A stretch of 64,000 nucleotides of DNA, taken from assembly GCF_034555375.1 (NCBI RefSeq), contig NZ_CP140706.1:3153001-3217000 (forward strand). The letters run 5' to 3'. The stretch's first letter is position 1; every line of letters starts with the position of its first letter. This stretch comes from Pseudomonas sp. B33.4. GTDB lineage: Bacteria > Pseudomonadota > Gammaproteobacteria > Pseudomonadales > Pseudomonadaceae. Below, piece by piece: positions 54,401 to 63,028 of the stretch. The notes under the pieces were generated by a model. The model did not search any database, was not told the origin of the DNA, and worked only from the letters and a program-made list of their open reading frames with translations. Both the position numbers and the translations under genes were made by a program.

Positions 54401-55398
54401 TGGAGGTCAGCATCATCGGGACTATCGATGGCGTGGTCGTCACCAACTGGTATCTCGGTGAGCGTTATCGGGTCGAAGCGTTTGTATCTTCCAATGGCGG
54501 CACGCTGTTGGCGGCGCAAGTCGAGACACTGGTTCAGGCGATGGCCGGACTTGCACTGCCGCCGCTCGGCCAGACAAACCTTTCGCCAGAAGTGAAAAGT
54601 GCTTTGCAACCTTTATTGGTCGCGGCCTGGAAAGGCGAGGTATATGAGCCGCTGGTGCTGACAGGAAGTGCGGGTGATGACAGGCTCGAAGGCAGCTACG
54701 GTAATGACACGCTTTCGGGGGGAGCAGGGCGCAATACGCTGATTGGCGGGTATGGCGACGATACTTACGAAGTCAGTACTGCGACGGATGTCATTATCGA
54801 GAAAGCGAACGAAGGAAATGATCACGTTCGTGCGGGCGTTTCTTTCGTATTATCCGAGAATGTTGAAAGGTTGACGTTGACCGGCAGCGCGGCAATCAAT
54901 GGAACCGGTAACACCCTTGCGAACATTATGCTGGGCAATGGCGCCGCCAACATCCTGATGGGCCAGGCGGGTGACGATACCCTCAATGGCATGGCTGGAA
55001 ATGATGTCCTGGCGGGGGGCACAGGCAGCGACAAATATTTATTGACCGCCGGCAGTGGGCGCGACCGGATCATAGAGACAGAGTCTTTCACCGGCGATGT
55101 CGATGTCGCATTGATTTCGGCCGCTGCCGATAATCTCTGGTTTCGCCGGGTCGACAATGACCTGGAAGTCAGCGTCATCGGCAAGTCCGATCAGTTGCTC
55201 ATACAGGACTGGTATCTGGGCAACGAACACCATGTTGAACAATTTACGGCATCGGGAGGAAAGGTGCTGCTGGACACTCAAGTCAATAATCTGGTCACTG
55301 CCATGGCAGCCTTTGCACCTCCGGCAAGCGGACAAACAACACTGCCCGCAGCCTACCAGACAGCATTGGTTCCCGTGATCGCTGCCAATTGGCATTGA
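51418..55398 (+). pseudogene. Giant RTX-type protein, C-terminal half (same frame, no start of its own)
   Basis: 1,326 sense codons in the same frame as 47665-51414, beginning VSIQDWF. The first possible start is a TTG at 51490 with no convincing binding site. It has a long helical Ala/Asn-rich stretch (about 51700-52620), then three modules, each with RTX nonapeptides ([20 protein letters not shown]) followed by an [28 protein letters not shown] domain. The C-terminal type I secretion signal ([26 protein letters not shown], repeated at the ends of earlier modules) belongs here. Restoring the amber gives one protein of 2,577 residues, probably a surface or secreted calcium-binding adhesin or toxin-like effector. 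Coding quality is intact throughout, arguing for a recent lesion, a sequencing error or readthrough. Confidence 0.8.
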
Positions 55399-55429
55399 CT
55401 TGCCTCAGCCACGGTCGCATCCATCAGCC

Positions 55430-55465
55430 AGCACCCGGCAGTTGAGACCAATGCTGCCGGGTGCT
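55430..55465. terminator. Hairpin between convergent RTX and oprB genes
   Basis: AGCACCCGGCAG (55430-55441) and its exact complement (55454-55465) form a 12-base-pair stem with a 12-base loop. It sits between two convergent stops. There is no clear T-run on either side, so it may be a factor-assisted or RNA-stabilising hairpin. Confidence 0.5.
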
Positions 55466-55478
55466 CAAACCGTCGATA

Positions 55479-56777
55479 TCAGAGTGCTGCTTTTACCTGC
55501 AATCCGATCACCAGCGCATTGTCGATATCCTGCGCGGAAAACGCGCCCGGCTCGATGATGTACTGCACATTCGGGCGCAGGGTCAGCCAAGGCGTGGCCT
55601 GATAACCGTAACCGAGTTCGATCAATTGCTCGGCGCTGTCCAGGTTCGGGAACGCTGTGCCGTTATTCAATGCGGCGTCCTGCAAAACGTCACGGCTGCG
55701 CGGGTTCGGCACGGCGCGGCCGTAACCGAGAGCAACGGTGTCACGCGGACGACCTTCGAACGGTTTGTACAGCACCACGCCGGTGCCGTACCACTTGCTG
55801 AACGGCGAGGCTGCTTCGCTGGCCGCCGAGTACTGACCGAAAGCGTGCAGGCTACGGCCCTCGGAGGTCGGCGAGCTCCAGATCGCCTGATCGATCAGCA
55901 GGTAATGACCGCCGCGACCGGACACTTCTTTGTCACTGCCGATGCGTTTTACATCAGAGCTGTCGTAGTAGTAACCGAGCTTGTATTCGCCAGGCAGCTC
56001 ACCCGCATGTTTGTACACCAGCTCGATGGGCACCACGGTGCCGGTGGTGTGTTTCGGGCCAAGGTGCCAGGCGCGACTGGAGTTGCCGTTGCTTTCCGGG
56101 TCGACGTTGAACGCCGCCACGCGCAGTTGCCAGGACGACGACAGGTCGTATTTCACTCGCACGCCGAGGCGCGCGTTGGGGTAGTTGGTCCAGCCGCTGC
56201 CGCCGGACATGTTCAGCGGATGGCCGCAGAAACCGGCGTTCATGAAGTTGCAGAGGATGCCGCTGTCGAGACCACCAAGGTCGTTGCCCATGGCCATGTA
56301 ACCGAGTTTCACATTGAGCGCCGGGGTAAACAGGCTGCGCTCGTAACTCAGTTCGGTCAGGCGCGTGTACAGGCCGCCGTAGTTTTCCTGAATCGGCAGA
56401 CGGTTGCCGACCAGATCTTCGGACGCGCTGTTGCCACGTCGGTCGTTGATGGTCAGCTGGACTTTGCCGGCGTTGTCGACGCCGTACATCTTGCTCAGAT
56501 CGAACTGCACGCCGAGCTTGATGTTCTGCGAGTAGCGCGCCGAGCGATGCAAGCCGCCATCGGCGTTGTAAGCCATTTCGCCGCTGTAGTCGCCGGTGAA
56601 TTTGATGCCTTGTTCATCCATCTGATGACGCAAGCCACCCCAGTCACCGGTCAGGGTGCTGCGGGTCAACAGATCAGAATCATTGTCGGCCAGCGCGGGG
56701 AGGGTGGTGGTGCATGTGAGGCCCAGCACCAGGCCTTTGAACAGGTTGGAACGGGAAAAACCAACAGCCGATAGCAT
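55479..56777 (-). CDS. oprB: OprB-family carbohydrate-selective porin
   Basis: 432 residues from MLSAVGFSRSNLFKG; the longer frame to 56828 is rejected because AGGAAG lies before 56777 and the signal peptide (ending LPALA) then begins correctly. The OprB family motifs LTGDWGGLRHQMDEQGI and DLVGNRLPIQENYGG are seen. Repeated amphipathic strands (LRVAAFNVDP, ELGYGYQATPWLTLRPN) and a terminal hydrophobic strand fit a 16-strand barrel. The porin lets glucose into the periplasm, where the adjacent glucose dehydrogenase works. It has its own start region downstream of the gcd terminator. Confidence 0.92.
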   Translation of the reverse strand: MLSAVGFSRSNLFKGLVLGLTCTTTLPALADNDSDLLTRSTLTGDWGGLRHQMDEQGIKFTGDYSGEMAYNADGGLHRSARYSQNIKLGVQFDLSKMYGVDNAGKVQLTINDRRGNSASEDLVGNRLPIQENYGGLYTRLTELSYERSLFTPALNVKLGYMAMGNDLGGLDSGILCNFMNAGFCGHPLNMSGGSGWTNYPNARLGVRVKYDLSSSWQLRVAAFNVDPESNGNSSRAWHLGPKHTTGTVVPIELVYKHAGELPGEYKLGYYYDSSDVKRIGSDKEVSGRGGHYLLIDQAIWSSPTSEGRSLHAFGQYSAASEAASPFSKWYGTGVVLYKPFEGRPRDTVALGYGRAVPNPRSRDVLQDAALNNGTAFPNLDSAEQLIELGYGYQATPWLTLRPNVQYIIEPGAFSAQDIDNALVIGLQVKAAL

Positions 56778-56819
56778 GTAAATCTTCCTGCAGAAAACTT
56801 GAGCAATAGGGGAAAAGCA

Positions 56820-56843
56820 GCGCGGCACCCGAAGGTGCCGCGC
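56820..56843 (-). terminator. Intrinsic terminator of gcd
   Basis: GCGCGGCACC, loop of four, and its exact complement form a 10-base-pair GC stem. Read on the minus strand it is followed by TGCTTTTCC. It lies 19 bases beyond the gcd stop and before the oprB start, so oprB likely has its own promoter. Confidence 0.75.
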
Positions 56844-56862
56844 TTTACGTGAACACCTCGGT

Positions 56863-59268
56863 TTACGGCAGGGCGTAAGCCATCACGTAGTCGCCGCGAT
56901 CAGTCGACTGACGCGCACCGCCGGCGGTGATGACGATGTATTGCTTGCCGGTTTTCGGCGAAACATAGGTCATCGGGCCGCCTTGGCTGCCGACTGGCAG
57001 ACGTGCTTTCCAGACTTCTTCACCGTTGCCGCTGTTGAAGGCGCGCAGGTAGAAGTCCTGGGTGCCGGCGATGAAGATCAAACCACCTTGGGTCGACAGC
57101 GTGCCGCCGAGGGTTGGCAGACCGATCTTGATCGGCAGGTGCATGCGGATGCCCAGTGGACCGGTGTCTTCAACGGTGCCGACCGGAACCTGCCAGGCGA
57201 TTTTCTGGGTCTTCATGTCGATCGCCGTCAGCGTGCCGAACGGTGGTGCCTGGCAAGGAATGCCGGCCACCGACAGGAAGCGGTTCTTGTTCACAGCGTA
57301 CGGCGTGCCTTTCAGCGGTACGGCGCCCATGCCGGTGTTCAGCGCTTCGCCACCGCCAGCGGCTTGACCCTTGTTCTGCGACGGGATCATCTGAATCCAC
57401 AGACCCAGACGCATGTCGTTGACGAAGATGAAGCCGTGTACCGGGTCAGTGGAGATGCTGCCCCAGTTCATGCCACCCAGCGAACCCGGGAAGCTCAGCG
57501 ATTTGTCCATGCCCGGCGCGGTGTACAGGCCGTCGTAGCGCATGCCTTTGAAGTCGATGCGGCAGAGCAACTGGTCGTACGGGGTTGCGCCCCACATGTC
57601 CGATTCAGTCAGGTGCTGAGCACCGATTTCTGGCATGCCCACCGATTTCGGCTGAGTCGGGGAGTACGGTTCGTTCGGGATGTTCGCTGCTTTGACCGGG
57701 ACTTCTTTAACCTCGGTCAGCGGTTTGCCGGTGGCACGGTCGAGCACGTAGATCTGCCCGGCCTTGGTGCCGATGACCAGCGCCGGAATGCTTTTGCCGT
57801 CCTTGGTGAAGTCGATCAGGCTCGGCTGCATTGGCAGGTCGAAGTCCCAGAGATCGTTGTGCACGGTCTGGAATACCCAGCGCTCGTCACCGCTGGTGGC
57901 GTCCAGCGCCAGAATCGAAGCGCCGTAGGTGTGATCGAGTTTGCTGCGCTCGACACCATAGATGTCGGTGGACGAACTGCCCATCGGCAGGAACACGGTG
58001 TTGGTCGCCGGGTCGTAGGACATCGGCGCCCAGCTGTTCGGCGTGCTGCGCACATAAGTGCTGCCGTCGGCCGGTGCGTTTTTATCCTGCGGGTTACCCG
58101 GGTCGAAGGCCCAACGCATGGCGCCGGTCATCACGTCGAAACCACGGATCACGCCACCCGGCATGTCGGTTTGCACGTTGTCAGCCACGCGACCGCCAAC
58201 CACCACGGTGGTGCCGGCCATCAGCGGAGCGGAGGACAGCTGATAGTAGCTGTCCGGGACGTTGCCCAGACCGGCCTTCAGATCAACCTGGCCATTGTTG
58301 CCGAAGCCCTGGCAGAACTCGCCGGTGTCCGCATCGACCGCGATCAGGCGGGCATCAATGGTGTTAGTCAGCAGACGACGCTGGCAATTGGCGGCCGGAG
58401 CAGGCTTGGCTTCGATGATTTTCGAATTGGCCGGCTGAGCGATAGCGACGGTGGCGTCGAAATAGGCCATGCCACGGCAGCGCTGCCAGACTTTCGACTG
58501 AGCGTTGATCGCGTTCTTCCACAGCTCTTTACCGGTGTCGGCATCGAGGGCGATCAGGTTGTTGTGCGGGGTGCAGATGAACACCTTGTTGCCAACCTGC
58601 AGCGGGGTGAGCTGATCTTCAGCACCGTTGCCATCACTCTCGGCGACGTCACCGGTGTGGTAGGTCCACGCGACTTTCAATTTGTCGACGTTGCTGCGGT
58701 TGATCTGGTCCAGCGCAGCGAAGCGGCTGCCACCCTCGGTATTACCGTAGTGCGCCCAGTCCTTTTGCGCCTTGTCCGGCTCGACCGGGGTCAGGCCTGG
58801 GCCAGTGCCGGTTGCCGCCACGGTTGGATGGGCGACAAACATATTGCCGGCCGCTACAACCACGCCGACCGCCAGCACCGCAGCCACGGCGTAAGCGCCG
58901 CGACCCGCAACACTGCCGTTGGCACGCTTGAGCAGCGGATAGACCAGCGCCACGACCAGACCGATCACACTGAACATGAACAGGCGCGAGAACACCGGCC
59001 AGAACACCAGGCCGGCATCGCTCACTGCCCAGATCGCGGTGCCCACCAGAAACGCGGCGAACAGCCACGCACCAGCCAGCTTGAAACGCGCGATCAGCAG
59101 ACCGGAAACGGCCATGACCACACCGCCCACCAGGAAGTACCACGAGCCTCCCAGGGTGACCAACTTCACGCCGCCAGCAGCGAGCGCCAAGCCGAGCAGG
59201 GCGATCACGACGCCCAGCCCGACGAGAATGAATTTTGAGATGCCTGAGAGGCGTTGACTCTGCTTCAC
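56863..59268 (-). CDS. gcd: Membrane-bound PQQ-dependent glucose dehydrogenase
   Basis: 801 residues, GTG start (MKQSQRLSGISKF) with GGGA 8 bases upstream. Five membrane helices occupy about the first 145 residues. A PQQ beta-propeller follows with tryptophan-docking motifs such as ALDADTGKELW, GDERWVFQTVHNDLWDFD and YVLDRATGKPL. Length and layout match E. coli Gcd (796). It oxidises glucose to gluconolactone in the periplasm and passes electrons to ubiquinone, the start of the direct oxidative pathway of pseudomonads. OprB next door supplies substrate. The 765-codon plus-strand ORF inside is an antisense shadow. Confidence 0.95.
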   Translation of the reverse strand: MKQSQRLSGISKFILVGLGVVIALLGLALAAGGVKLVTLGGSWYFLVGGVVMAVSGLLIARFKLAGAWLFAAFLVGTAIWAVSDAGLVFWPVFSRLFMFSVIGLVVALVYPLLKRANGSVAGRGAYAVAAVLAVGVVVAAGNMFVAHPTVAATGTGPGLTPVEPDKAQKDWAHYGNTEGGSRFAALDQINRSNVDKLKVAWTYHTGDVAESDGNGAEDQLTPLQVGNKVFICTPHNNLIALDADTGKELWKNAINAQSKVWQRCRGMAYFDATVAIAQPANSKIIEAKPAPAANCQRRLLTNTIDARLIAVDADTGEFCQGFGNNGQVDLKAGLGNVPDSYYQLSSAPLMAGTTVVVGGRVADNVQTDMPGGVIRGFDVMTGAMRWAFDPGNPQDKNAPADGSTYVRSTPNSWAPMSYDPATNTVFLPMGSSSTDIYGVERSKLDHTYGASILALDATSGDERWVFQTVHNDLWDFDLPMQPSLIDFTKDGKSIPALVIGTKAGQIYVLDRATGKPLTEVKEVPVKAANIPNEPYSPTQPKSVGMPEIGAQHLTESDMWGATPYDQLLCRIDFKGMRYDGLYTAPGMDKSLSFPGSLGGMNWGSISTDPVHGFIFVNDMRLGLWIQMIPSQNKGQAAGGGEALNTGMGAVPLKGTPYAVNKNRFLSVAGIPCQAPPFGTLTAIDMKTQKIAWQVPVGTVEDTGPLGIRMHLPIKIGLPTLGGTLSTQGGLIFIAGTQDFYLRAFNSGNGEEVWKARLPVGSQGGPMTYVSPKTGKQYIVITAGGARQSTDRGDYVMAYALP

Positions 59269-59297
59269 GTTGAGTGTCCCGTTGAAATGAGGAACGC

Positions 59298-59326
59298 ATT
59301 ATATAATTAGGTAACTATCTAGTTAA
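59298..59326 (-). promoter_or_regulatory. Candidate promoter of gcd
   Basis: On the minus strand TTAACT (59326-59321) and a perfect TATAAT (59303-59298) are 17 bases apart, giving a start near 59291 and a leader of about 23 bases. The gap 59269-59594 (326 bases) is AT-rich close to gcd and also has an imperfect inverted repeat near 59345-59373; no gene is seen there. Confidence 0.55.
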
Positions 59327-59594
59327 ATCACAAATTCGGTAATAAAGCGTTGTTGGTCATTCAATAACGCCTTTGAGCCGAGGCTGGCGCACTCAGAGGG
59401 TTGAAAAGTTTTTCTAAATTTCAGCAATGTGTGATTGTTTTGCCAGGAAAGCTGTTATTTGTGACAGATGCGGACCTGGCCTCACCGCGTAGATGGAGTA
59501 GGCTCGCGACTGACGGACGGAGTTACAGACGTGGAGTCGGCTATAGGCACGTCCTGAATACATACGGTTAAGCAAACGTTGGGGAGAACAACTG

Positions 59595-60329
59595 TTGAAG
59601 CTTTATGAAAACGTAGCCATCGGAAATTTTTTATACGGTTTGGGCTTCGCCATACGCTCCGGTCTGGAGGGCAAAACAACGCCATTTCCAAGTGTAGTGA
59701 ACCTTTTGCAACAGACACCCGCAGACACGGCGTTAGGCGATGTTCTGTTGACCTTCCCCGGGGTTGTCAGATTGATCGAGTTCAAGGCTCAAGGTGCGCG
59801 AATGCAAAAAGAGCAGCTTCGCCACCGTGCACTAATGGCGGCACTGGAAAAAAACGATGAGATGAGGGCCACGTCTAAACAAATACATTGGTACGTAGAT
59901 GTAGCCGCATCTTCGGAAGTGGATAACCCTTTACTGGTGCGCGCGGTTCCCTACGTTGAAGCCTTGGGCACCGATGCACGTGTGGCCCAGGGTATGGAAA
60001 ACTTTATCCGACAGACTGCAAAACAGGCTCTGGTCCCGACTCCAGAGACTTCAACTGAACGGGCTCAGCGATATCTGGCCCTGGTGCGAATGACTCAAGG
60101 AAAAGAAGACACCGGTACCAGCGGTTTACTGCTGGTGTTGGGTGGCGGTGGAGCCCTTCATTTTGCGCAACTCAGGGACATAACGGACCTGGATTTACCG
60201 CATCGCGAGTGGCTTGTTGATTACGAGAAACGGAGTATGGGTTTGGCCGCGCGCCTGGAGCGGGCAATGCCAGATGTGGCCGAGAAAGAAATGGAGTATC
60301 AGGCACCTGAGATGGATTGGGAGCCATAG
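59595..60329 (+). CDS. Hypothetical protein with PD-(D/E)xK-like motif
   Basis: 244 residues, TTG start with GGGGAG about 9 bases upstream. No family recognised with confidence. The segment LGDVLLTFPGVVRLIEFKAQG has Asp49, Glu62 and Lys64 in the spacing of a PD-(D/E)xK nuclease core (D-x12-E-x-K). The N-terminus ENVAIGNFLYGLGFAI precedes it. The C-terminal part is charged and helical with a glycine-rich LLLVLGGGGALHF loop. It is followed 67 bases later by another gene with a rare TTG start, and both lie apart from the surrounding metabolic genes. Confidence 0.62.
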   Translation: MKLYENVAIGNFLYGLGFAIRSGLEGKTTPFPSVVNLLQQTPADTALGDVLLTFPGVVRLIEFKAQGARMQKEQLRHRALMAALEKNDEMRATSKQIHWYVDVAASSEVDNPLLVRAVPYVEALGTDARVAQGMENFIRQTAKQALVPTPETSTERAQRYLALVRMTQGKEDTGTSGLLLVLGGGGALHFAQLRDITDLDLPHREWLVDYEKRSMGLAARLERAMPDVAEKEMEYQAPEMDWEP

Positions 60330-60396
60330 ACCGTCCTGCTCGTGTCCCAATATCGCCGTCACATGTTTGAAAAAAACGCGTACCAGGAGTCCATCG

Positions 60397-60990
60397 TTGA
60401 GCGAGATTTCATTGAAACACCTTCAAGAACTGGTCAACGCCGCTCAGGCGATCATGGCATCTGCTGAACACGACCGGGAATCAGCAGCAAAGTTGACTGC
60501 GCAGTTGCAACCGCTGGCTGAAACCGTGCAACAGAGCATTCGAAAGATTCCGGAAACGGTCAAGCAGTCACTAAACGAGATCGCTGAAGCCACTGCAAAG
60601 AAAACCGCACAGTCATTGCGGGAGAAATTCGTGGAGGCTGACAAGGTGGCACGTTCGGTCACGGCGCGGTATCAAGAGCAAAGCCGTCACCTGACCAAAA
60701 GACTCTGGTCAGGGATCATCGCGACTGTCGTCATCGTCCTGGCAGCCCAGGTGTTTGCCGTGTGGCTGCTGGTTCCGACGCTGGATCAGATCGCAGAACG
60801 TCGGCTTGAGGTGGCCGAGCTCGAACAAAAACTGGCGGCACTGAATAAGCGGGCCGCGGGTGCAGACCTCGTTGCATGCTCACACAACGATAAGCCGCAC
60901 CTGTGCTTTCGTACCGACGAAAGCGGTCCTGCCGGTGCATTAAAGCGCGAAGGGGGAGAAGAAACCTACCGGGTGATCTGGGGCTATTGA
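60397..60990 (+). CDS. Coiled-coil single-span membrane protein (mobilization-protein-like)
   Basis: 197 residues from TTG 60397 (AGGAG 8 bases upstream); the frame is open to 60214 but that part overlaps the preceding gene. A long coiled coil (about 1-95), one membrane helix (104-126, LWSGIIATVVIVLAAQVFAVWLL), a second short coil (EVAELEQKLAALNKRA) and a C-terminal cysteine pair (LVACSHNDKPHLCF). The layout resembles relaxosome accessory proteins of the MobB/MbeB sort found beside relaxases, but no relaxase is present, so the match is weak. Confidence 0.55.
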   Translation: MSEISLKHLQELVNAAQAIMASAEHDRESAAKLTAQLQPLAETVQQSIRKIPETVKQSLNEIAEATAKKTAQSLREKFVEADKVARSVTARYQEQSRHLTKRLWSGIIATVVIVLAAQVFAVWLLVPTLDQIAERRLEVAELEQKLAALNKRAAGADLVACSHNDKPHLCFRTDESGPAGALKREGGEETYRVIWGY

Positions 60991-61014
60991 TCGCCGGCTT
61001 CAGTTCAGGATCAA

Positions 61015-61875
61015 TCAGAGGCCCTGACGGCTTCTGATCAACTCATAAGCCCGGCGCACCAGCGGGTTCACGGTGTTGGGGCGGATCCACAGGTAATAGG
61101 TCACGTCCGGCAACCGTGGCAACCCGTCGGTTTCACCCAGTACGCGCATGTCCGGCCCGAGCATTTCCATACTCCGCGCCGTGACGCCGAGACCCGCGCG
61201 TGTCGCCGCTTTGATTCCGATCAGATTGGAAGCCAGATACGCCTGACGCCATGGGATGTTCGCGCGTTCCAGCGCTTCCAGTGCGTAGCGTCGATAGATG
61301 CTCGGCTCGTCCACCAGAATCAACGGCAAGGGTTCGCCGGGGTTATGGATGTACTGCGCCGAGCAAATCCACCACACCGGCGAAGTGCGCAGGGCGAAGC
61401 CTTCGAGGCTGGCGTCCTGGCGGGTGGAAATGACCATGTCGATCTTGCCGCGGTGCAAGTCTTCCATCAGAAACGGACTGCGACCGACGTCGATCTCAAG
61501 CCGCAGGCGCGGGGCCGAGCGGGCGATGTGGCTGAGCATCGGCGGCAGGATGGTATCGGCGATGTCGTGGGGCGAGCCGATGCGCAACACGCCGCTCAGA
61601 GTGCTTTCGCGCAGACCATTAAGTGCTTCGTCGTTGAGCAAAAGCATTTGCCGTGCATTGCGCAACAACTGCATTCCAGCCTCGGTGAGTTGTTTTTGCC
61701 GCCCGCGCTTCTCGAACAGACTCACGCCGACCAGTTGTTCCAGGCGCTGCATGTGTTGGGTGACCGACGACTGCGTGCGCGCCAGTTGTGCGCCGGCCTC
61801 GGCAAAACTGTGGTGATCCACAACAGCAATAAAGGTGCGCAGCAATTCGAGGTCGAGGGTCGATGATGTCGACAT
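61015..61875 (-). CDS. LysR-family transcriptional regulator
   Basis: 286 residues from MSTSSTLDLELLRTF; ATG 61875 is better spaced from AGGA than the ATG six bases upstream. HTH: HHSFAEAGAQLARTQSSVTQHMQRLE, then the co-inducer domain (GVLRIGSPHDIADTILPPML). It is divergent from the tandem binding-protein genes with about 250 bases between, so probably their regulator. Confidence 0.9.
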   Translation of the reverse strand: MSTSSTLDLELLRTFIAVVDHHSFAEAGAQLARTQSSVTQHMQRLEQLVGVSLFEKRGRQKQLTEAGMQLLRNARQMLLLNDEALNGLRESTLSGVLRIGSPHDIADTILPPMLSHIARSAPRLRLEIDVGRSPFLMEDLHRGKIDMVISTRQDASLEGFALRTSPVWWICSAQYIHNPGEPLPLILVDEPSIYRRYALEALERANIPWRQAYLASNLIGIKAATRAGLGVTARSMEMLGPDMRVLGETDGLPRLPDVTYYLWIRPNTVNPLVRRAYELIRSRQGL

Positions 61876-62127
61876 GGCCATTCCTGTTGGCTGTTTTATA
61901 TCAATACGGCAACGCTAAACATTACAGATGTTGATGTGTTTCTGTCGATGGGTTGAATTGATCAATCCAGACTCCCAGTAAACCCAGGGCTCAAAGGCTT
62001 ATACCAAAAGTCGCAATACGCCGAGTTATAACGATATTAGATATTTGAATTTCCGTTACACCTGCGCGGTACATAGGATGCCCTCATACAGATCGGGGTA
62101 CGCCGATCAACCATCTGGGGGAAGTTC

Positions 62128-62970
62128 ATGTTGCTCAAGCGCACGCCTGTTAAACAATGGTTGCCCGTGGTAATGGGCGCTCTGATCGCGCTGGCCGGCA
62201 GTGCGAGTGCCCATGCGGATGCGACGCTGGAGAAGATCGAGCAGCGTCATCAGTTGGTGGTCGGCGTGTTGCTGTCCGGTGGCCCGTTCGGCGGGATTGA
62301 TCCTGCCACGCAGAAGCCGCGAGGCCTGAACGTTGAGCTCGCGCAGGAGTTGGGCCGTCGCCTCGGCGCTGAAGTGCAACTGGTGCCGGTCCTGCCCGCG
62401 AACCGCGTGCAGTTTCTCCAGCAAGGCAAAGTCGATTTGCTGATTGCCAACATGGAGTGGACCGCCGAGCGCGGCGAGATCCTCGGCTTCGTACCGACGC
62501 CGTTCTATCGCGTCGGTGGCACCGCCGCTGTACTCAAGGACAGCAAGATCACCCGCTGGGGAGATCTGAAAAACCAGGCAGTCTGCACCTCGCAGGGCAG
62601 CAGTTACGTCAAGCCGCTGACCGATTTGGGCGTGGAGATCAAAGCCTTCAAGAGCTCGTCGGAATCGTTGCTCGCCCTGCGTGGCAACAACTGCGTCGCG
62701 GCGGTGCATGACGCCACGCTGATCAATCCGCTGCTCGCCGACTCCGCCGAATGGCAGGGCTATCGAGCAATCAGTCCCGAACTCAACCCCGCACCGTCGG
62801 TGATCTGGACCCGTCGCGGCGAAAGCGACACCCAGGCCAGGCTCGATCCGATCATCCAAGACCTGCATCGCAGCGGCTGGCTGATTGAAGCCCAGACCCG
62901 CAACCACATCACCCCCGCATCACCTGCGCTGGTGGAACTGCAAAAGCAGTTTCAAGCCAACGGCGCCTGA
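62128..62970 (+). CDS. Periplasmic amino-acid-type solute-binding protein, copy 1
   Basis: 280 residues, signal peptide ending SAHA. Family 3 solute-binding (SBP_bac_3) fold: LVVGVLLSGGPFGGIDPAT, GLNVELAQELGRRLGAEVQLVPV, and ANRVQFLQQGKVDLLIANM with the usual DLLIA element. A GGGGGAAG ribosome site lies before the ATG. Ligands of the family are polar amino acids or related small acids; the identity is not visible. No permease or ATPase gene follows in the window; the next genes are a paralogue and an FAD-linked oxidase. Confidence 0.87.
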   Translation: MLLKRTPVKQWLPVVMGALIALAGSASAHADATLEKIEQRHQLVVGVLLSGGPFGGIDPATQKPRGLNVELAQELGRRLGAEVQLVPVLPANRVQFLQQGKVDLLIANMEWTAERGEILGFVPTPFYRVGGTAAVLKDSKITRWGDLKNQAVCTSQGSSYVKPLTDLGVEIKAFKSSSESLLALRGNNCVAAVHDATLINPLLADSAEWQGYRAISPELNPAPSVIWTRRGESDTQARLDPIIQDLHRSGWLIEAQTRNHITPASPALVELQKQFQANGA

Positions 62971-63028
62971 TCGCCCACGTTTTCCACGGTCCATCGTGCT
63001 GCGCGATGGCCTTGCAAGGTAGTCGTGC

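Noticed and set aside
53040..55030. GGxGxD-coding repeats considered as a CRISPR-like or satellite array
   Set aside because: They are coding RTX nonapeptides in one frame; spacing and sequence vary at DNA level.
56941..59238. 765-codon plus-strand open frame
   Set aside because: Antisense to gcd, which has complete PQQ dehydrogenase motifs, promoter and terminator.
56863..59268. Link between the cytosolic propeller of the cluster and PQQ glucose dehydrogenase
   Set aside because: They share only the generic propeller blade motif; gcd is membrane-anchored, with periplasmic catalysis, and sits 28 kb away.
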